64,000 nt of DNA from Castanea sativa (taxonomy: Eukaryota; Streptophyta; Magnoliopsida; Fagales; Fagaceae): positions 5,541,945-5,605,944 of the forward strand of contig NC_134015.1 in the NCBI RefSeq assembly GCF_040712315.1, read 5' to 3'. This document shows, piece by piece, positions 49,001-61,137 of the stretch. Made by a program: the position numbers and the translations under genes. Each line of letters begins with the position of its first letter. Within the stretch, counting starts at the first letter, position 1. A model generated the notes under the pieces. The model saw only the letters and a list, made by a program, of their open reading frames with translations, was not told the DNA's origin and searched no databases.

Positions 49001-49752
49001 GGAAGATGAGGATTTGGACAACATTGTATGTGTTTCTTTTTAACCTTCTCCTGTACATTTGGCTAAATTAATCACAAGAAGTATTAAATCAAATGATCTT
49101 TTTACTCCAAATTCTTTGTACTATACGTGATTTGCTCTGAAAATTTAGCTTACTGTTGTGCCTGAACCTTACCTCAGATGACACTAATATAGTATAATAA
49201 TATGTTAGGTGTTTAGTGAACATCAAATGACCAAGATCAAAAAAAGTGAGGCATTCACTGCCGAAAGAGAAAGAGAGATCCAACAGGCAAGTAGAATTTC
49301 TTTGTGCACCATTATCAAGATAGCTTTACACTAACCTTCTGCTATTTAATTATTTTTAATTAAATCTTTTTTTTTTCCTTCTTTCTATATATGCTTGTGT
49401 AGGTTGTGGAATCTGTAAATGAGCTTGCTCAGATTATGAAGGATTTATCAGTTCTAGTGATAGACCAGGGCACCATTGTTGATCGAATAGACCACAACAT
49501 TCAGACTGTTGCAACCACTGTGGACGAGGGGCTAAAGCAGCTGCAGAAGGTCCTTTCTTCCTTCCTCTTTTTTTTTTTTTTTGGACTTTCTTCTTAGCCT
49601 CTGGGTTATATAGCAATGCTATGTTGGGTGCTTTGGGTTTGCAGGCAGAGAAGACACAGAAACAAGGGGGAATGGTGATGTGCGCTACAGCTCTCATAAT
49701 CATGTGCTTTGTCATGTTGGTTCTGCTAATCCTAAAGGAGATATTCTTGTAA
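46039..49752 (+). CDS. SYP43: Syntaxin of the SYP41/42/43 group (trans-Golgi Qa-SNARE)
   Basis: Seven exons: 46039-46244, 48062-48338, 48579-48668, 48948-49025, 49209-49286, 49403-49549 and 49645-49752, giving 327 aa. N-terminus MASRNRTVIFRKYRDALKTV and LPPAWVDVSEEI are typical of the plant Tlg2/syntaxin-16 group. The middle is the helical Habc region; the Qa-SNARE helix covers about 234-296 with the central glutamine at Q265 (LVIDQGTIVDRI); a single C-terminal anchor lies at about 303-322, ending LKEIFL. These proteins mediate vesicle fusion at the trans-Golgi network and early endosome with SYP61 and VTI12-type partners. Among paralogues the text fits SYP43 best (SEHQMTKIKKSE, GGMVMCA), but SYP42 is possible. 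The intron at 49287-49402 has a GC donor. Intron 1 (1,817 bp) carries a tandem array and a LINE tail. Confidence 0.93.
46291..47210 (+). repeat. Tandem array of about 220-227-bp units in syntaxin intron 1
   Basis: TGTTGGAAAAGTAAAGGAAT recurs at 46291, 46517, 46744, 46966 and 47186, spacings 226, 227, 222 and 220. Each full unit also holds GAGCTGAGTT, TTTCAATCTCAGTG, ATACA(G/A)CTGAGA and GCTGGACA(A/T)CATTG. Four complete units and the start of a fifth. Units differ by few substitutions and small gaps. Confidence 0.92.
47215..47560 (-). mobile_element. LINE 3' relic in syntaxin intron 1
   Basis: On the - strand pieces read LWG.., CTFENLESSRTYLIEFFSRL and LLFDWS, the pattern of the terminal zf-RVT region of plant LINE ORF2, followed by non-coding sequence. 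It directly follows the tandem array and is antisense to the gene. Frames are broken. Confidence 0.5.
49287..49402 (+). other. GC-AG intron of the syntaxin gene
   Basis: Exon 5 ends CAACAG and the intron begins GCAAGT, the usual strong form of a GC donor; it ends TGTGTAG before GTTGTGGAATCT. The nearby GT at 49291 would shift the frame and give an early stop. The GC site yields IQQ|VVESVNEL, the sequence expected for this family, inside the SNARE helix. Confidence 0.88.
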
Positions 49753-50190
49753 TCTTTGGGCACTGTTATCTCCAGATTTCGCTTACATTCTTATTGTTGT
49801 GACCCTCCCCTGAGACTTTTAACACGCGAAGAAAGGGTGGTGTGCTGTGCGCACGAGAAGATCATGGGAGATTCAATCAACCCCAATATACTTGATAAAG
49901 AGACTGTATCTATTTGTTTCTTTTCATTTTCCTGGTTTTTGGGGAGGGGAAAAGAAGGGAAAAGGGGTGGGAGGGTTCATGCCCAGGAAATGTATAGAGC
50001 TGCTATTGTATTTTGTTCCATTGGCAAGGGTATTTTTCAATGGGACATGTAATTGATTTTTCTGATCTCCTGGAGGGTTATGGCTTAGTTCCTCCTTGGA
50101 GTTCGACTTACAGGGTGATGAGGCTGTTTTATTTGTTTCTATCGATTTTTTCTCATGCAATAAAGATGAATACATCCAAAAATTAATGCA
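49753..50190 (+). other. Syntaxin 3' UTR with poly(A) signal
   Basis: AATAAA at 50159-50164 lies about 410 bases after the stop codon and is the best poly(A) signal candidate. Open frames in this stretch are not supported. Confidence 0.5.
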
Positions 50191-51597
50191 TCAGGTTTTG
50201 GTATGAAACTATTTCTTTGTGGAGGTGCATGGCAATTCCAAGTATGTGCCTGTGTGTAAACATTTAGTACAGTGACCAGGGGTGGCTTGATGTATTTGGG
50301 GCTCAAAGTGAAAACTGATTTTTTTTTTAAATGCAAAATTACTACTAATTAATACAAGTCACATTTTTTTTTTTTTTTTGAGTCTATAGAGTATATACAC
50401 AAAAAAATTGACAAAACTTTTTACACCCGTTGATGTTGCAGATTAATAGCAGTAAGCAAAAGAGTGATGTTAATGGTAAACCCAGATAAGAACTGGTAAA
50501 AATTTGTGAACTCAAATATTGTGAAAGATATTGTGAATTTTTTTTGGGTATTGCTATTATTTTTTAGAAGTATTACATTTACAATATTTTTCTCAACAAA
50601 TCGTAGATGTTAAGTTGTTACTGGTTTTAATTTGAATCTAATACTAATTTTTTTTTTTTTTTTTGTCATCAATAACAATTTGTTATTTAGAATGTGTTGT
50701 AAAAGTATTGTGAAAAATGTGGTGGACGTAACATTTTTCTCTCTTTTTTATTTGTATTTCGTTTGATAAAAAAATACTATTTTATTTGTTGGCTAATATT
50801 TGAGCTTAATTATTACTATTATATTGATAAAAATAATCATATTGGTTAAAATTTGGAAGCCTTTTTTTTACTTGGGGCCTTAGGCGGCCTCATTAATTGC
50901 TTTCACCATCGAGCCAGCACTAACAGTGACACAATAAATTTCACAATTTATTGAGGTGACATGTTGTGATTAGTGTACAATAAAAATTGTGTTAATTGTG
51001 AATCCATGTGAAAATAATATTTCACTAATTACAATTTGTCATCTAAATAAATTGTGAACAAAATTGTGAGATATGAAACTACAATAAGGATTGAGATTTA
51101 TAAGTTTTGTATCCCCATTTTGTTTTCATTCGGTACAACCTTTCTTTCACTTCCGTTATTTTATCTCTCATTTTAATTAAAAATTAGCTAAAACTATGAC
51201 ACGCTTTCACTTCTTTTTTTTTTTTTTTTTTTTTTGGGACAAAAGTAAAATTTTAGAAAATGAAAATATCCACCAATTCACAATTCCCTTTTGTCTGGAT
51301 AAAGATATTATAGAGAAAGATTTATCTTTCGAAACTTTAGTTTAAATGACTTGAATAGTATGAAAATATAATTTTGTTTCCACTATATTCCAATTTTAAA
51401 AAAAGTACACTTGTATTGTACTAAAACCGAAACCAACAATATATTAAACCAGAACTAACAAATTATATATATACACACATACAGGCAGTTTTAAATGACT
51501 TCCATTTGTTATCAAAGAATGATATGGTGGAAAGGTTCATCTGAAAAGCCGCAGTATTTTAAGTAATATATTTTTTTGAAACTGTGTAAAGCAGTTA
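50191..51597. other. Intergenic AT-rich sequence
   Basis: No gene. A stretch at about 50930-51060 (GTTGTGATTAGTGTACAATA ... TTTCACTAATTACAATTTG) resembles one at 33555-33640 and is probably an old palindromic miniature element. Confidence 0.45.
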
Positions 51598-51671
51598 GCT
51601 TTCGTAGCTCAGTTGGTTAGAGCACCCGTTTAGTAAGCGGGAGGTCTTGAGTTCGACTCTCAACGAAAGCA
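51598..51671 (+). tRNA. trnT-AGU: tRNA-Thr (anticodon AGT)
   Basis: A complete cloverleaf of 73 bases plus discriminator A: acceptor GCTTTCG/CGAAAGC, D arm GCTC/GAGC, anticodon arm CCCGT/GCGGG with loop TTAGTAA (anticodon AGT), variable AGGTC, and T arm TTGAG/CTCAA with loop TTCGACT. No intron and no encoded CCA, as expected of a nuclear eukaryotic gene. A T(6) run at 51682-51687 serves as RNA polymerase III terminator. Confidence 0.96.
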
Positions 51672-51681
51672 AACTTTAACC

Positions 51682-51687
51682 TTTTTT
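51682..51687 (+). terminator. Pol III terminator of tRNA-Thr
   Basis: TTTTTT eleven bases after the mature 3' end, the usual signal for RNA polymerase III release. Confidence 0.75.
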
Positions 51688-52528
51688 CGTGCATATCCAT
51701 TTCCTTTTTATGTGGGTCAAATTCGAAGTTTTCTAGTCGAAGAATAACTTTGATTAGGCCTTGTACATTCCATCTTTTATGTGTCACAGATTCAAAGTTA
51801 AAGATGTTTCAAATTCAAAGTTTTTCTTGTTCAAGAATGACTTTTATTAAGCCTACATTCCATTTTGCTGCTTGGGCATCATTCAAGGTATTCTAACAAG
51901 AATGACTTTTTGAGAAGGCCTATGTTGCATTTGCTGTTTGGGGTACCATTTCTACTACAGAGATAATCATGTGGAAAAGAAACATGTATCCAGATATCCC
52001 CATCAACTGTAAAAAGCTCCAAGGTTAAACTCAGTCTGTCTAGCATTGGTTCAAACAACATACATGAAAACTCTTAACAAAACCCATGCACCAAAATTAC
52101 TTGGCACATCATTCCTAACATTTTGTGTCATCCACAAGTTATTCAAGCCCTCCTCTTATTCAAGTAAAGCTGAATCACTCCATTCCTTTAGCAAACATAC
52201 TTAAAGTGAAAGAAGAAGGCAATAAAAGTTTGAGCCCCAAGACCATAACTTTTAAGACTGAATAAATAATGACATTTTTATTGTAATGAATGATTTAAAG
52301 TTACAACAATAAAGTTTCTTTCTTTGAATTACAAAAACTAATAACCCAATTATTGGTTGTATACTTGTATGCCACCCCAAGCATGGTCACCAACATCAAT
52401 GAATTTCAAACTCTTTAACCTGCTTAAATGAATTCTATTCTCTTGCAGGCCTTACCCCATATCATTGGACCAATCAGTTATTGGTTATAGTAAAATGGTT
52501 ACTACTGAAGCATATTCATGGCTGGAAA
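51688..52528. other. Intergenic sequence and DPD1 3' UTR
   Basis: No further gene. The right part is the 3' UTR of the - strand exonuclease gene; AATAAA on the - strand at 52282-52277 is a possible poly(A) signal. Confidence 0.4.
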
Positions 52529-55500
52529 CTAGCGCAAACTCTTCTTCTTGGATTTGGGTGAATCTGAGGGAAGGAACGACTTCATTATAAGATCAGAGAT
52601 TGACCATTTCAGCACAAAAGTCAGCCTTGGAAGAATTATAGACAGTAAGTCTACGTCTGCCATGGCCCTATGAGCTTTACCGGTTAATGGAATTTCAAAG
52701 CTTTGCCGAAGGGCTTGCAATGAAATTGAAGTACTTTTTTCACCTGTAAATAAAATCAATAAAAATTCTTTGTGTCAAGTGCCAACACACATAAAAAAAA
52801 TGTTTGTGTGTGCACTGAGAGAGAGATTGACCTTTGGATTTCATCATCTCACGTGCCAGAGTAAGCGTATCCACAAACAACCAATTTGAAGGAAACTCAG
52901 CTTTACAACGAGTAAATTCACTACGCAAAAAAGGCACATCGAAACTGCGAGCATTATGAGCGGCCAACACTACATATCCCCCAGGTTTCTGACGGCTTCT
53001 TACAAACTGCAGTAAGATTGGTATCAGGTCCTCCATCCTACATTTAATTCACAAAACCAAAGTTAACTTGATTGTAATCAAGTCTGAACTTTACTGAGCA
53101 AAAATAAGTAAAATATGGGCGCTAATAAGTTTAATGATACTCAATAACCTATCTAAATAAACAAGCAATTTTCCAACCCTCATTAGCAACACACTACAGC
53201 CAGGGAACAGAGCCTGTCCTCGGGGTATCTCACATCATACTTAGGCCCAAAGTCCAAGTGCTTCGCTTAACTGAAGCAAAGCTTGTTTACCTTTCAGATT
53301 AGTAGTTAAATTAAGAACTTGATCTTGAAGGAAATGACATGAACCATAAAAATAAAAATAAATAATAAATAAATAAATAAAACTTATCAAAAGACACAAA
53401 CAAGGATAATTTATTATTCTTGTGTTTTTTGGTCTTAGCCTATAGGATACATTTTGATTAAACCTTATGCTTCATTCAAAGATATTAAATTTACGTATAA
53501 AAATGTTATATTTCAACTTTATATGACTAGATTATTATCACTTAGTCTATTTTCATAATTGTTATCAAATTTACTTATTAAAATTTTAAGAAATTGAAAT
53601 AACTTTTGTAAATTTGAACTGACAAACTTTATATAAATTGCACAATTCATTTAAGGTAATAGGCAAAACATATTCCTGTTTTAATTTTATTCAACATTTT
53701 ATGTTTTAGTTTACTATAAAGAGCACTTGTGCTTTGCGTCTGAGAGCTTCAAAGGGCTATGTGGTGCTTGACGCTTTTATTATCAGTGCACAAGAGATTA
53801 CAAACTTGAGAGACCTAAATTACAAGTTACCTACCCAACGAAATAGAAAACAAAAGCCAATGAGCCAATGGCATCTCCTTTCTTTATAAAAACAAGGTGA
53901 AGGATGAAATCGTGGGTTCAAGACCGAGTGAATGTGTATGCATCTTACCAATGAAAAAATGGAAATAAAATGCAAAAATTCAATCAACCATTGAAATCAA
54001 CTTCAGATTAAGTCATCCACAGTTACTTAACCATTTAAAACTATAAGCAAGATTGTTTCCTAAAATTGTGGTAGGTTTAGTAAATCACACATGCACTCAT
54101 GAGTATTGAACTTATAACCTCGTCGTCTGGGCCAGAGCTTATTGGCTAAATAATTGCAGAACCATTTCTATTGTTATGGGTGTTCCTCAGGTGTTTAATG
54201 TCAGTTGTGGTCTTCTTTTCTAACAAATAACAAGATCCATAATTCCAGGACTTAACAAGTTGAAACATTTATTGGCTAAACTAGAGAACAAAGCTGGATG
54301 GACATTTAAAGAAGTAAAATTCCTTGGAATTAGCCAAAAATTGGAGTAGAGCATAAAGCATAAATCCTCTTTAAAGCTTTCACTTTATCTAGATAGACAA
54401 TTTGAGTTAGACCATATTTTCAGAATCAAAACATTTCCTCACTACATGCATGACTTGTTGACCTTCCTCATCATAATTCCATATTATTAAGGTACTTCAA
54501 CAATGAATGTGCCCAATTCAGATTCCAGGCATTTTCATCATCCTATAAGTCTTCACATCCTTAAGTGCGCCATAATGTGTCCATGTCCAACAGACCAATT
54601 TACAAATCATCCAATGTTATCATTGTGTCATAGATCTTCCTTTACAATAATCAGAATGTGCTGGTCATACAATCTATAAATTATGTCTAGTGAAGTCACA
54701 GCTTTACTACTATCAGAAGCATTATGCAGGAACTTGTGATGAAAAACAATTTGTTTGTTGGTCTTGGTCCTAACCATGAGTTCTTACCCTAATCATGTTT
54801 GAATACAAATTTTCAGATAGGAGTAAGATTATTTTAGACTTTGGAGTTTGAAGTACTTTCTATGTTTCCATTTTTACTTACCACCTTAGAATTTGGTATC
54901 AATTGATTACTCCAGGCATATATATGCTACTTCTGTATGCTTTCTAGACATGCAAATACAAACGCACACATGATCCAAGGTTCCTTCAAAAATGTGAAAG
55001 CAAAGTATAAAGTCATAAAATTATCTTTAATAACATATACTGAGAAAATGAAAAGAAAACAAGAAACTTTGGAGTCATTTTATGACTAAAAAATTGAATA
55101 GCAAATATAAATTATATTCCATGATCACATCAATAAATGGTCCCAGGCACAGACAAGTGGAGAAGAGTTATTACAAAATTTGAATTAATTGCCCATACAT
55201 ATGACACAAAAATAGAAGCCGTAACTTTTTATTTATTTATTCTTATTATTATTTTAAACTTCTTTAATGGGACTGCATATCAAACAATTAAAATATAGAA
55301 TACCTTGGAACATCAGGTTTGTTGACCATACGGGTTGTAATGCCATGAACATGTGAATTTGGAACAAAGCGTTGAGGGTTTACTAGAGTCTGGAAAGTGC
55401 TGTTTTCACCACCCTCAAGATCTCTAAGTGCAATCTCAATGATACGTTCATTCTCTCTGCTAAAACCAGTTGTCTCGATGTCAAAAACAATAACTGTCAC

Positions 55501-55890
55501 CAGGCTAGCCAGTTCCTTATTCTCAGCAATCTTTTGTCGAATATCACAGTATTCAATATTTTGGAATTGACTAAGTTCTGTCTTATTTACACTAAATGCA
55601 TCACTTTTTGAAACCACTCCATCTAAAATTTCATGCCCAATGTTGCTCAGTTTGCTTTGCTGGGTGGTTTTATTTCTTCCCTCTGCGTTTGTAAATACAG
55701 GTCTTTGAGTCCATTTCCTATTGTAACTTCTCTCAAGCCCATAGATATTAGAACCAAGTAGCCTAAAGCTAGAACTGTTTTTGTCAGTCCTACTCAAACT
55801 GTGGAAGCTTTCCCTCCAAAAAGTAGCTAAGGTGGGGATTCCGCATCTAGGAACTTGCAAGATGGAAAAGCACATGGAACCTGTCCTCAT
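52529..55890 (-). CDS. DPD1: DPD1-like organelle DEDDh 3'-5' exonuclease
   Basis: Three coding exons on the - strand: 55890-55304, 53037-52832 and 52743-52529, giving 335 aa with frame kept at both junctions (CCAAG|GTATTC..GTAG and AAAG|GTCAAT..ACAG). The first 120 or so residues are rich in Ser, Arg and Asn, as in organelle transit peptides. The exonuclease domain has VFDIETTG (D137, E139), AHNARSFDVPFL (D229) and HRAMADVDLL (H289, D294), a full DEDDh set. This fits DPD1, which degrades plastid and mitochondrial DNA in pollen and senescing leaves. Start chosen at MRTGSMCF after a TTCTTCCCCAG acceptor (55971-55970); the frame is open back to that acceptor, so a longer N-terminus is possible. 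Intron 2 of the gene is 2,266 bp. Confidence 0.9.
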
Positions 55891-55969
55891 CTTAACTCCA
55901 AAACTATAGAAGAGCAAGGTTCCTATACAGTTGTAGATTCCACATAACACACAATCAATCAGCTTTGAC

Positions 55970-57580
55970 CTGGGGAAGAAAAAAAATTGATAAGAGAAAG
56001 ATTGGAAGGAGAAAAAAAAAATTATCACAATGAACCAACTGCAAATTATCTACCACCTCAAGCATCAGTGCTGCATAATGAAATATTGCAGTTCACTAAA
56101 CACGAACAAATTATATTAATGATAAACTATGAAATTCAAATTTAAGGGTCCAGCAGATCACTTGATTTTAGCATTCTTCCCAAAAAAATTCCAAATCTTC
56201 ATTAAAGTAGAAGAGCCCAACAATGTGACATACATCATCCAATATACGAAGCCAATCAAGCTCTAAGATGCATACTATAAGCCAATTAACAATGTGTCTG
56301 TTACCAGACCAAACCACCTTTCAAAGCCAAGAAAAACTAGAATAAAAGGCTTCCAATCAGACAAACCAAGGGTACCTACAAATTTCATTCACAATCATAA
56401 ATTAATTCCACTTCTACCTTAACAAAAAATGCTCCAAAGATAAATAACAAAATTATGCCAAAAAAGTATAAAAATATACCTTAATATAAAAACATAACTT
56501 AATGCTTATTCCAGTAGCAAAACCTAAAAAAATGGACTCAATACCAGGGGGAGGGGGAATACTATCAATGAAATTTTAAAATTTATCCCCAATAACATAC
56601 CAACCCCTCATCAGCAACATTTTCAAACCAACCTTAGTCACATAATGTGATTCAGAATCATCCAAAAGTGGAGGTAATCTATGCCTTAATCTTCTTAAGG
56701 ACAATGAAAAACTCAAAATTACAACAAAAGAAAAAGCCCCATTTGATTTAATAAATCAAACTCATTAACCTGCATATAATTGGCATATAAAGTGATCAAC
56801 TTTTATAGAACTAACTAAAATATAGACAAAAAAAAAAACCAGTACCTGAACTAAAAAATCCCAAGCATGCAAATTGTAATCACAAAAAAGAAAACAAAAT
56901 AATATTATTGTTGAAAAAATTTAAAACTTTATCCCAAAAAAATACCAACCCATTATCAGCAACATTTTCAAATCAATCCTAGTCACAAAATGTGACCCAG
57001 AATCATCCAAACTAAAAGCCGCCTATGCTTAATTTTCTTAGGCACAATGAAATCCTCAAAATTACAACAAAATGAAACACCCCATTTGATCAAATAACTC
57101 AAACTCATTAACCCACATATAACTGGCACATAAAGTGATCAACTTTGATAGAACTAACTAAAATTTTTAAAGAAAACCCAGTACTCTTTTCTGACACAGA
57201 CAAACAGAAAAAAAGATAAAAATAAAAATAGAAATTCTGCTAAAACAGTATTAGAAGCTGAGTTCAGTTTGATTTAGTTTCATTTCATAAAGCATAAAAA
57301 GACACAAAAATCAGTTCCAAGTTCATATTTTCTTTTTCCTTTTCTCACTTCATTTCAAAAGAAACCAATAAGAGAGAGAGAGAAAGAGAGAGACATGCCT
57401 GGTAACTGTTAAGATTGAAACCCAAAAAACAAGCGGATTTGTATGAGACTTGAAATGTGATATTTTATGGTGATAAAGAGAGAAAGAGTGTTTATTTCGG
57501 ATGGCTTATGGAGATGAGAGTCTTTGTGAAAGAAGCAACTGTGACTGTAAGAAAGCAATGTTGAGGAAAACTAAAAAAAA
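55970..57580 (-). other. Probable 5' UTR intron and leader of DPD1
   Basis: A good acceptor (TTTTTCTTCCCCAG) sits at the right edge of the first coding exon, and a CT-rich leader-like stretch lies near 57360-57540. The matching donor is not clear (CAG|GCATGT near 57400 or GTGAGA near 57347 are candidates). Confidence 0.4.
56575..57185 (-). repeat. About 350-bp diverged tandem duplication upstream of DPD1 coding region
   Basis: Sequence at about 56575-56855 recurs at about 56925-57185: TCAGCAACATTTTCAAA, CAGAATCATCCAAA, CTCAAAATTACAACAAA, CATAAAGTGATCAACTT and AGAACTAACTAAAAT are present in both. Confidence 0.75.
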
Positions 57581-57599
57581 AAAAAAAGGAAATAATTTT

Positions 57600-60049
57600 A
57601 GTATTTTTCGAGTTTCAACTTCCAACCTAAACTTTCGGATCCACGAATGATGCCCCATCCGGGTTCAACTCCTCTCAGCTTTTGTACCTTACATTTTTTT
57701 TTTTAATACTGTGTCCAATTCTCATGCCATCTCAGCAAAGTCCATATGAAGTGGGTCCCAGAAAAGTGTAGTTTTTACTCTTGTCATATTTATTTGGTTA
57801 ATAAATCACTAATCCATGTGATGCACATGCAAATTATGTCATAAAAGTGGTTTGATCATGTCATGAATTAATTAGGATGATTTTGATAGACTCCAAAGTT
57901 GGAGATTTTAACCTATTCTTAGTTTAGATTTTTAATGGTATCTCTAGTGCCTTTTGTGGCTATAATTTATAAAAAATAAAATAAAAAAGAAATAATTTTA
58001 GTTCATGCTGATTATCCTTTATTATTAAGTTAAAATACCAATAAATTTTTGGTATATCAAATCTCTTATTCAATGATAACAATTTTTTATTAGTTGAGCT
58101 ATTTGAAATCTCGCTCATGGCTATAATTCTTGATATGTAGTTATTTTTCAATATGATAAGAATTAAAGACAATTTTAACAAAATTGTTGCTATATGCGAT
58201 CACTGGTCACTAAGGTGCCTTGCTAAAATAACAAAAACAAAAGTTTCTTGTAATGGAGCTTTATTTTAAATTTTATTTTGCAGTATTAGAGGACTCGCAT
58301 TAGTGCTTGTATAATAGAAAAAATACCACATTTTATCCAACTTAAGCCCAAAATTCACCCATATTAGATTATGCAAAATTATGTAAAAATACATGGTTGA
58401 TACAGTAGCCATGTAAATTTACACTAACATTACACATTTTGCATTTTGCATTTTGCATTTAGTTTTTTATTTTTTCTTTATGTATCTTGAGAACAACAGA
58501 CAAATAAAATGAATGGTGATTGTTATGTGTGAAGAAAGACAAACGATTAAAAAAATGAAGAAATTTTTTAATATTATAAAAAAAAATGTAGTATAAAATA
58601 GATAATATGACGTAGGGTGTTTTAAAAATTAAGTATGTAAAATAGAAAAAGTATGTTCTTATATTAAAATAAACAAAAAATTTTGCACAAGCTAATGTGA
58701 ATAATCTTACTCTTAGTTTTAGATAATGGAGTTCATAAGTATAGAGCTTGAAAATCATACTATTTTCCGAAGGAATCAATAAAGCATAGCAAACTGCATC
58801 TAAGATCACGTGAAGATCAAGACAAAGAACATTTGATTGTCTAGTGGTTTTAATTTAATTTTTTGCATGCTGGGAATATTCTTGACCTTCCTAGATAAAA
58901 ATTACATTAATTGACTAATTTTAAAAGCGCAAGGCTTTATATAAGGCCCAAATTGCATGATATTTCAACTATCACATGTCTGAGTACTATGTATAATCTG
59001 AACAAATCCTTGTAATTATGTTCACTGGGCACAATGTCAATGGTTTCTTGCTCAAAAGAATTACTATTACAATAAGAATGATTACAATGTAATCAAAAAA
59101 TGATGATGGTTACTTGTTTATTGTCTTGAAATTAACAACACCATTAATTACATAAATCTCTCTCTCTTTGGCACCAATTTTGGTACGGACCTAGCTAGTT
59201 GATATAGAAAATAGTATGCTGTAACGTGCAGTTTTGCATATGCTCTACAAAGGGAAGCATTAGCATCTTGTGTGATTATGCCTTGCTTGAGATAGTTGGG
59301 CACGTAGGATCATAAGACAAATGCACTACAAGTAATGTTTACCAAACTGCCAAGAAAGGAAGAAAATTATGCATGGTGTTTTTTTTTTTTTTTGAAGGAA
59401 ACATTTTTTCTTTCTTTCATTCCCTACTTTGTTGTTTCCCCCACAATCACATTCCTAATACAAGAATAGTATGGGTTACTATTGAAAAATTCTATAGTCA
59501 CAATTGTTTTAGGGGAATAATTATAAAAGTTTTCACAACCTTTTTCCAAAACTTGTTAATGTGGTAAGTTATTATTAGAATAATATTTTTTTTTCTCATT
59601 AACTTACCATTAACATCATTTTTATGATACATTAATCACAAAAAACAACATCAATAATTATAAATTTTAAAAAAATTATAAAATTTGTTTGGATCATTTG
59701 ATTTATCACATGCCAAACCCCTTTAAATAAGAAATTAAAAAGGAAGTTAAGGGTGTATATAGAAATTGAGCCTTACATTGACCATTATTGTTTAGCCCAG
59801 AGAATGAGAAACTATATGGGAGGAGTAAAGTGGGCTAAAAAATTATATGTGAACCATCACTAATTTGAAACACCTTATTACAAATGTCCACTAGCCCAAA
59901 CTTTGACCACCCTTTCTATAATTGGGTGCCTTGAAAGTTCAATATCAAGAAGGGCACATGATTTTTGGCTAGGAAATGCCTACAACTCTTATAAGTTAAA
60001 AACTCTTTCATCTCCCTGAGTAAGATAAGGAAAATTTAGCAGTAGGCCC
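57600..60049. other. Gene-free intergenic sequence
   Basis: Contains a SINE-like copy at 57985-58110 and three GCATTTT(GCATTTT) steps at about 58440-58460. No coding region is supported. Confidence 0.55.
57985..58110 (-). mobile_element. tRNA-derived SINE-like copy, family 2 (decayed)
   Basis: Holds ATTATTAAGTTAAAATACCA, TTTTTGGTATA, AAATCTCTTATTCAA and TTATTAGTTGAGC in the order seen in the other - strand copies. Strongly diverged. Confidence 0.35.
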
Positions 60050-60890
60050 ACAAGAAATTTCCAAAGTACAATTTTAAGAAAACTCCATCTCAAATTCATC
60101 ATACGCAAGATATAGAACTTTATGTGTGTATAACCTAGTTTTTTTTTTTTTTCCAAGAACAAAAAAATGGCTCATATGGTGCAGTATCATTGTCTTGGCC
60201 CACTTAAACCGAATTCTATGGCGTGAGACCACCGAAGCTACTTAGGGCTATCCATGTGGGCACAACATTTTAAACTGAAGCGTCATGACTTGAACCACAA
60301 CCCTCAGGCTTGCAAGGGTGATGGTTTAAGGGACTCCTACCATCAAGTTACCACCATTCGGTGGTATAACCTAGTTAGAGATACATAACAAAAAGGAAAT
60401 AGTAGTAAAAAGTCATGACATGGATGAGTAAGATTAAAAAATATAAAAGATTAGATAAAAGAAAAAGAAATGTATAAAACTTTAAGTTGTTGGCAAGCAA
60501 GAATATATTTCTTGCTTGCTTGTGTTTTTGTTCTTTCTTGTTTCCTTTTCTCTTGAGTTGGAGAACAAATTTATTGGAGAACAAATTTATTTTTTGATAC
60601 CATAGGATACACTATATATAGTAGAAGTCATTAATGAGTTCTTCATGACCTTGGTTCTAACAATATTGAAATTGAGGGAAACTTGGAGGCTTCTCTAGGT
60701 GTGTTTTGAAGCCAAAATTGAATTCTTCTTGCTGTAAGAATTAATAGTTGCTTTTGCAAATTTGTTCATATATACATGTGTTTTTCTATTATTATTCATA
60801 AATGGTAAGTTGCTATGCTTGCTTAAAATTTGTCATATAGATATTAAATGTGGTAAATTTCTATTGCACTTGGATTAATACTATATTTTG
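60050..60890. repeat. Segmental duplication, copy 1 (about 840 bp)
   Basis: Runs from GAAATTTCCAAAGTACAATT to GGATTAATACTATATTTTG and matches 61138-62030 in the same orientation with scattered substitutions. It carries a SINE in the same place as copy 2 and a short hairpin at 60494-60518 (CAAGCAAGAA / TTCTTGCTTG). Confidence 0.88.
60141..60364 (-). mobile_element. tRNA-derived SINE, family 1 (copy 1)
   Basis: Flanked by a perfect 12-bp direct repeat TATAACCTAGTT (60129-60140 and 60365-60376). On the - strand it starts with a tRNA-like head, A box GTGGTAACTTGATGGTAGGA (60354-60334) and B box GGTTCAAGTC (60296-60287), continues for about 150 bases and ends in poly(A) (poly(T) from 60141). Not a functional tRNA. 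Confidence 0.8.
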
Positions 60891-61137
60891 TATCCTCAAA
60901 CTATAGGCATGTAAATTGAAAGTTATTATTCTAAAAGGCTTTGCTCTTTCTTTTTTGTATCCTCAAACTATAGTCACTACTAAATTTTTTGTTGGAAGTT
61001 CTGTTTGAATGGCATTGTTGTTTTGAGTTATGATGACTAACTTGACTTTAGTAAAAAGTTGCACAATTGAGAACTAACCATATCAAATATGAAAGCAAAC
61101 TTAGCTGCACTCCCAACTTGATATAATTAACTTCACC

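Noticed and set aside
60287..60354. tRNA-like A and B boxes
   Set aside because: Part of a SINE with poly(A) tail and target-site repeats; no cloverleaf can be folded as in the real tRNA at 51598.
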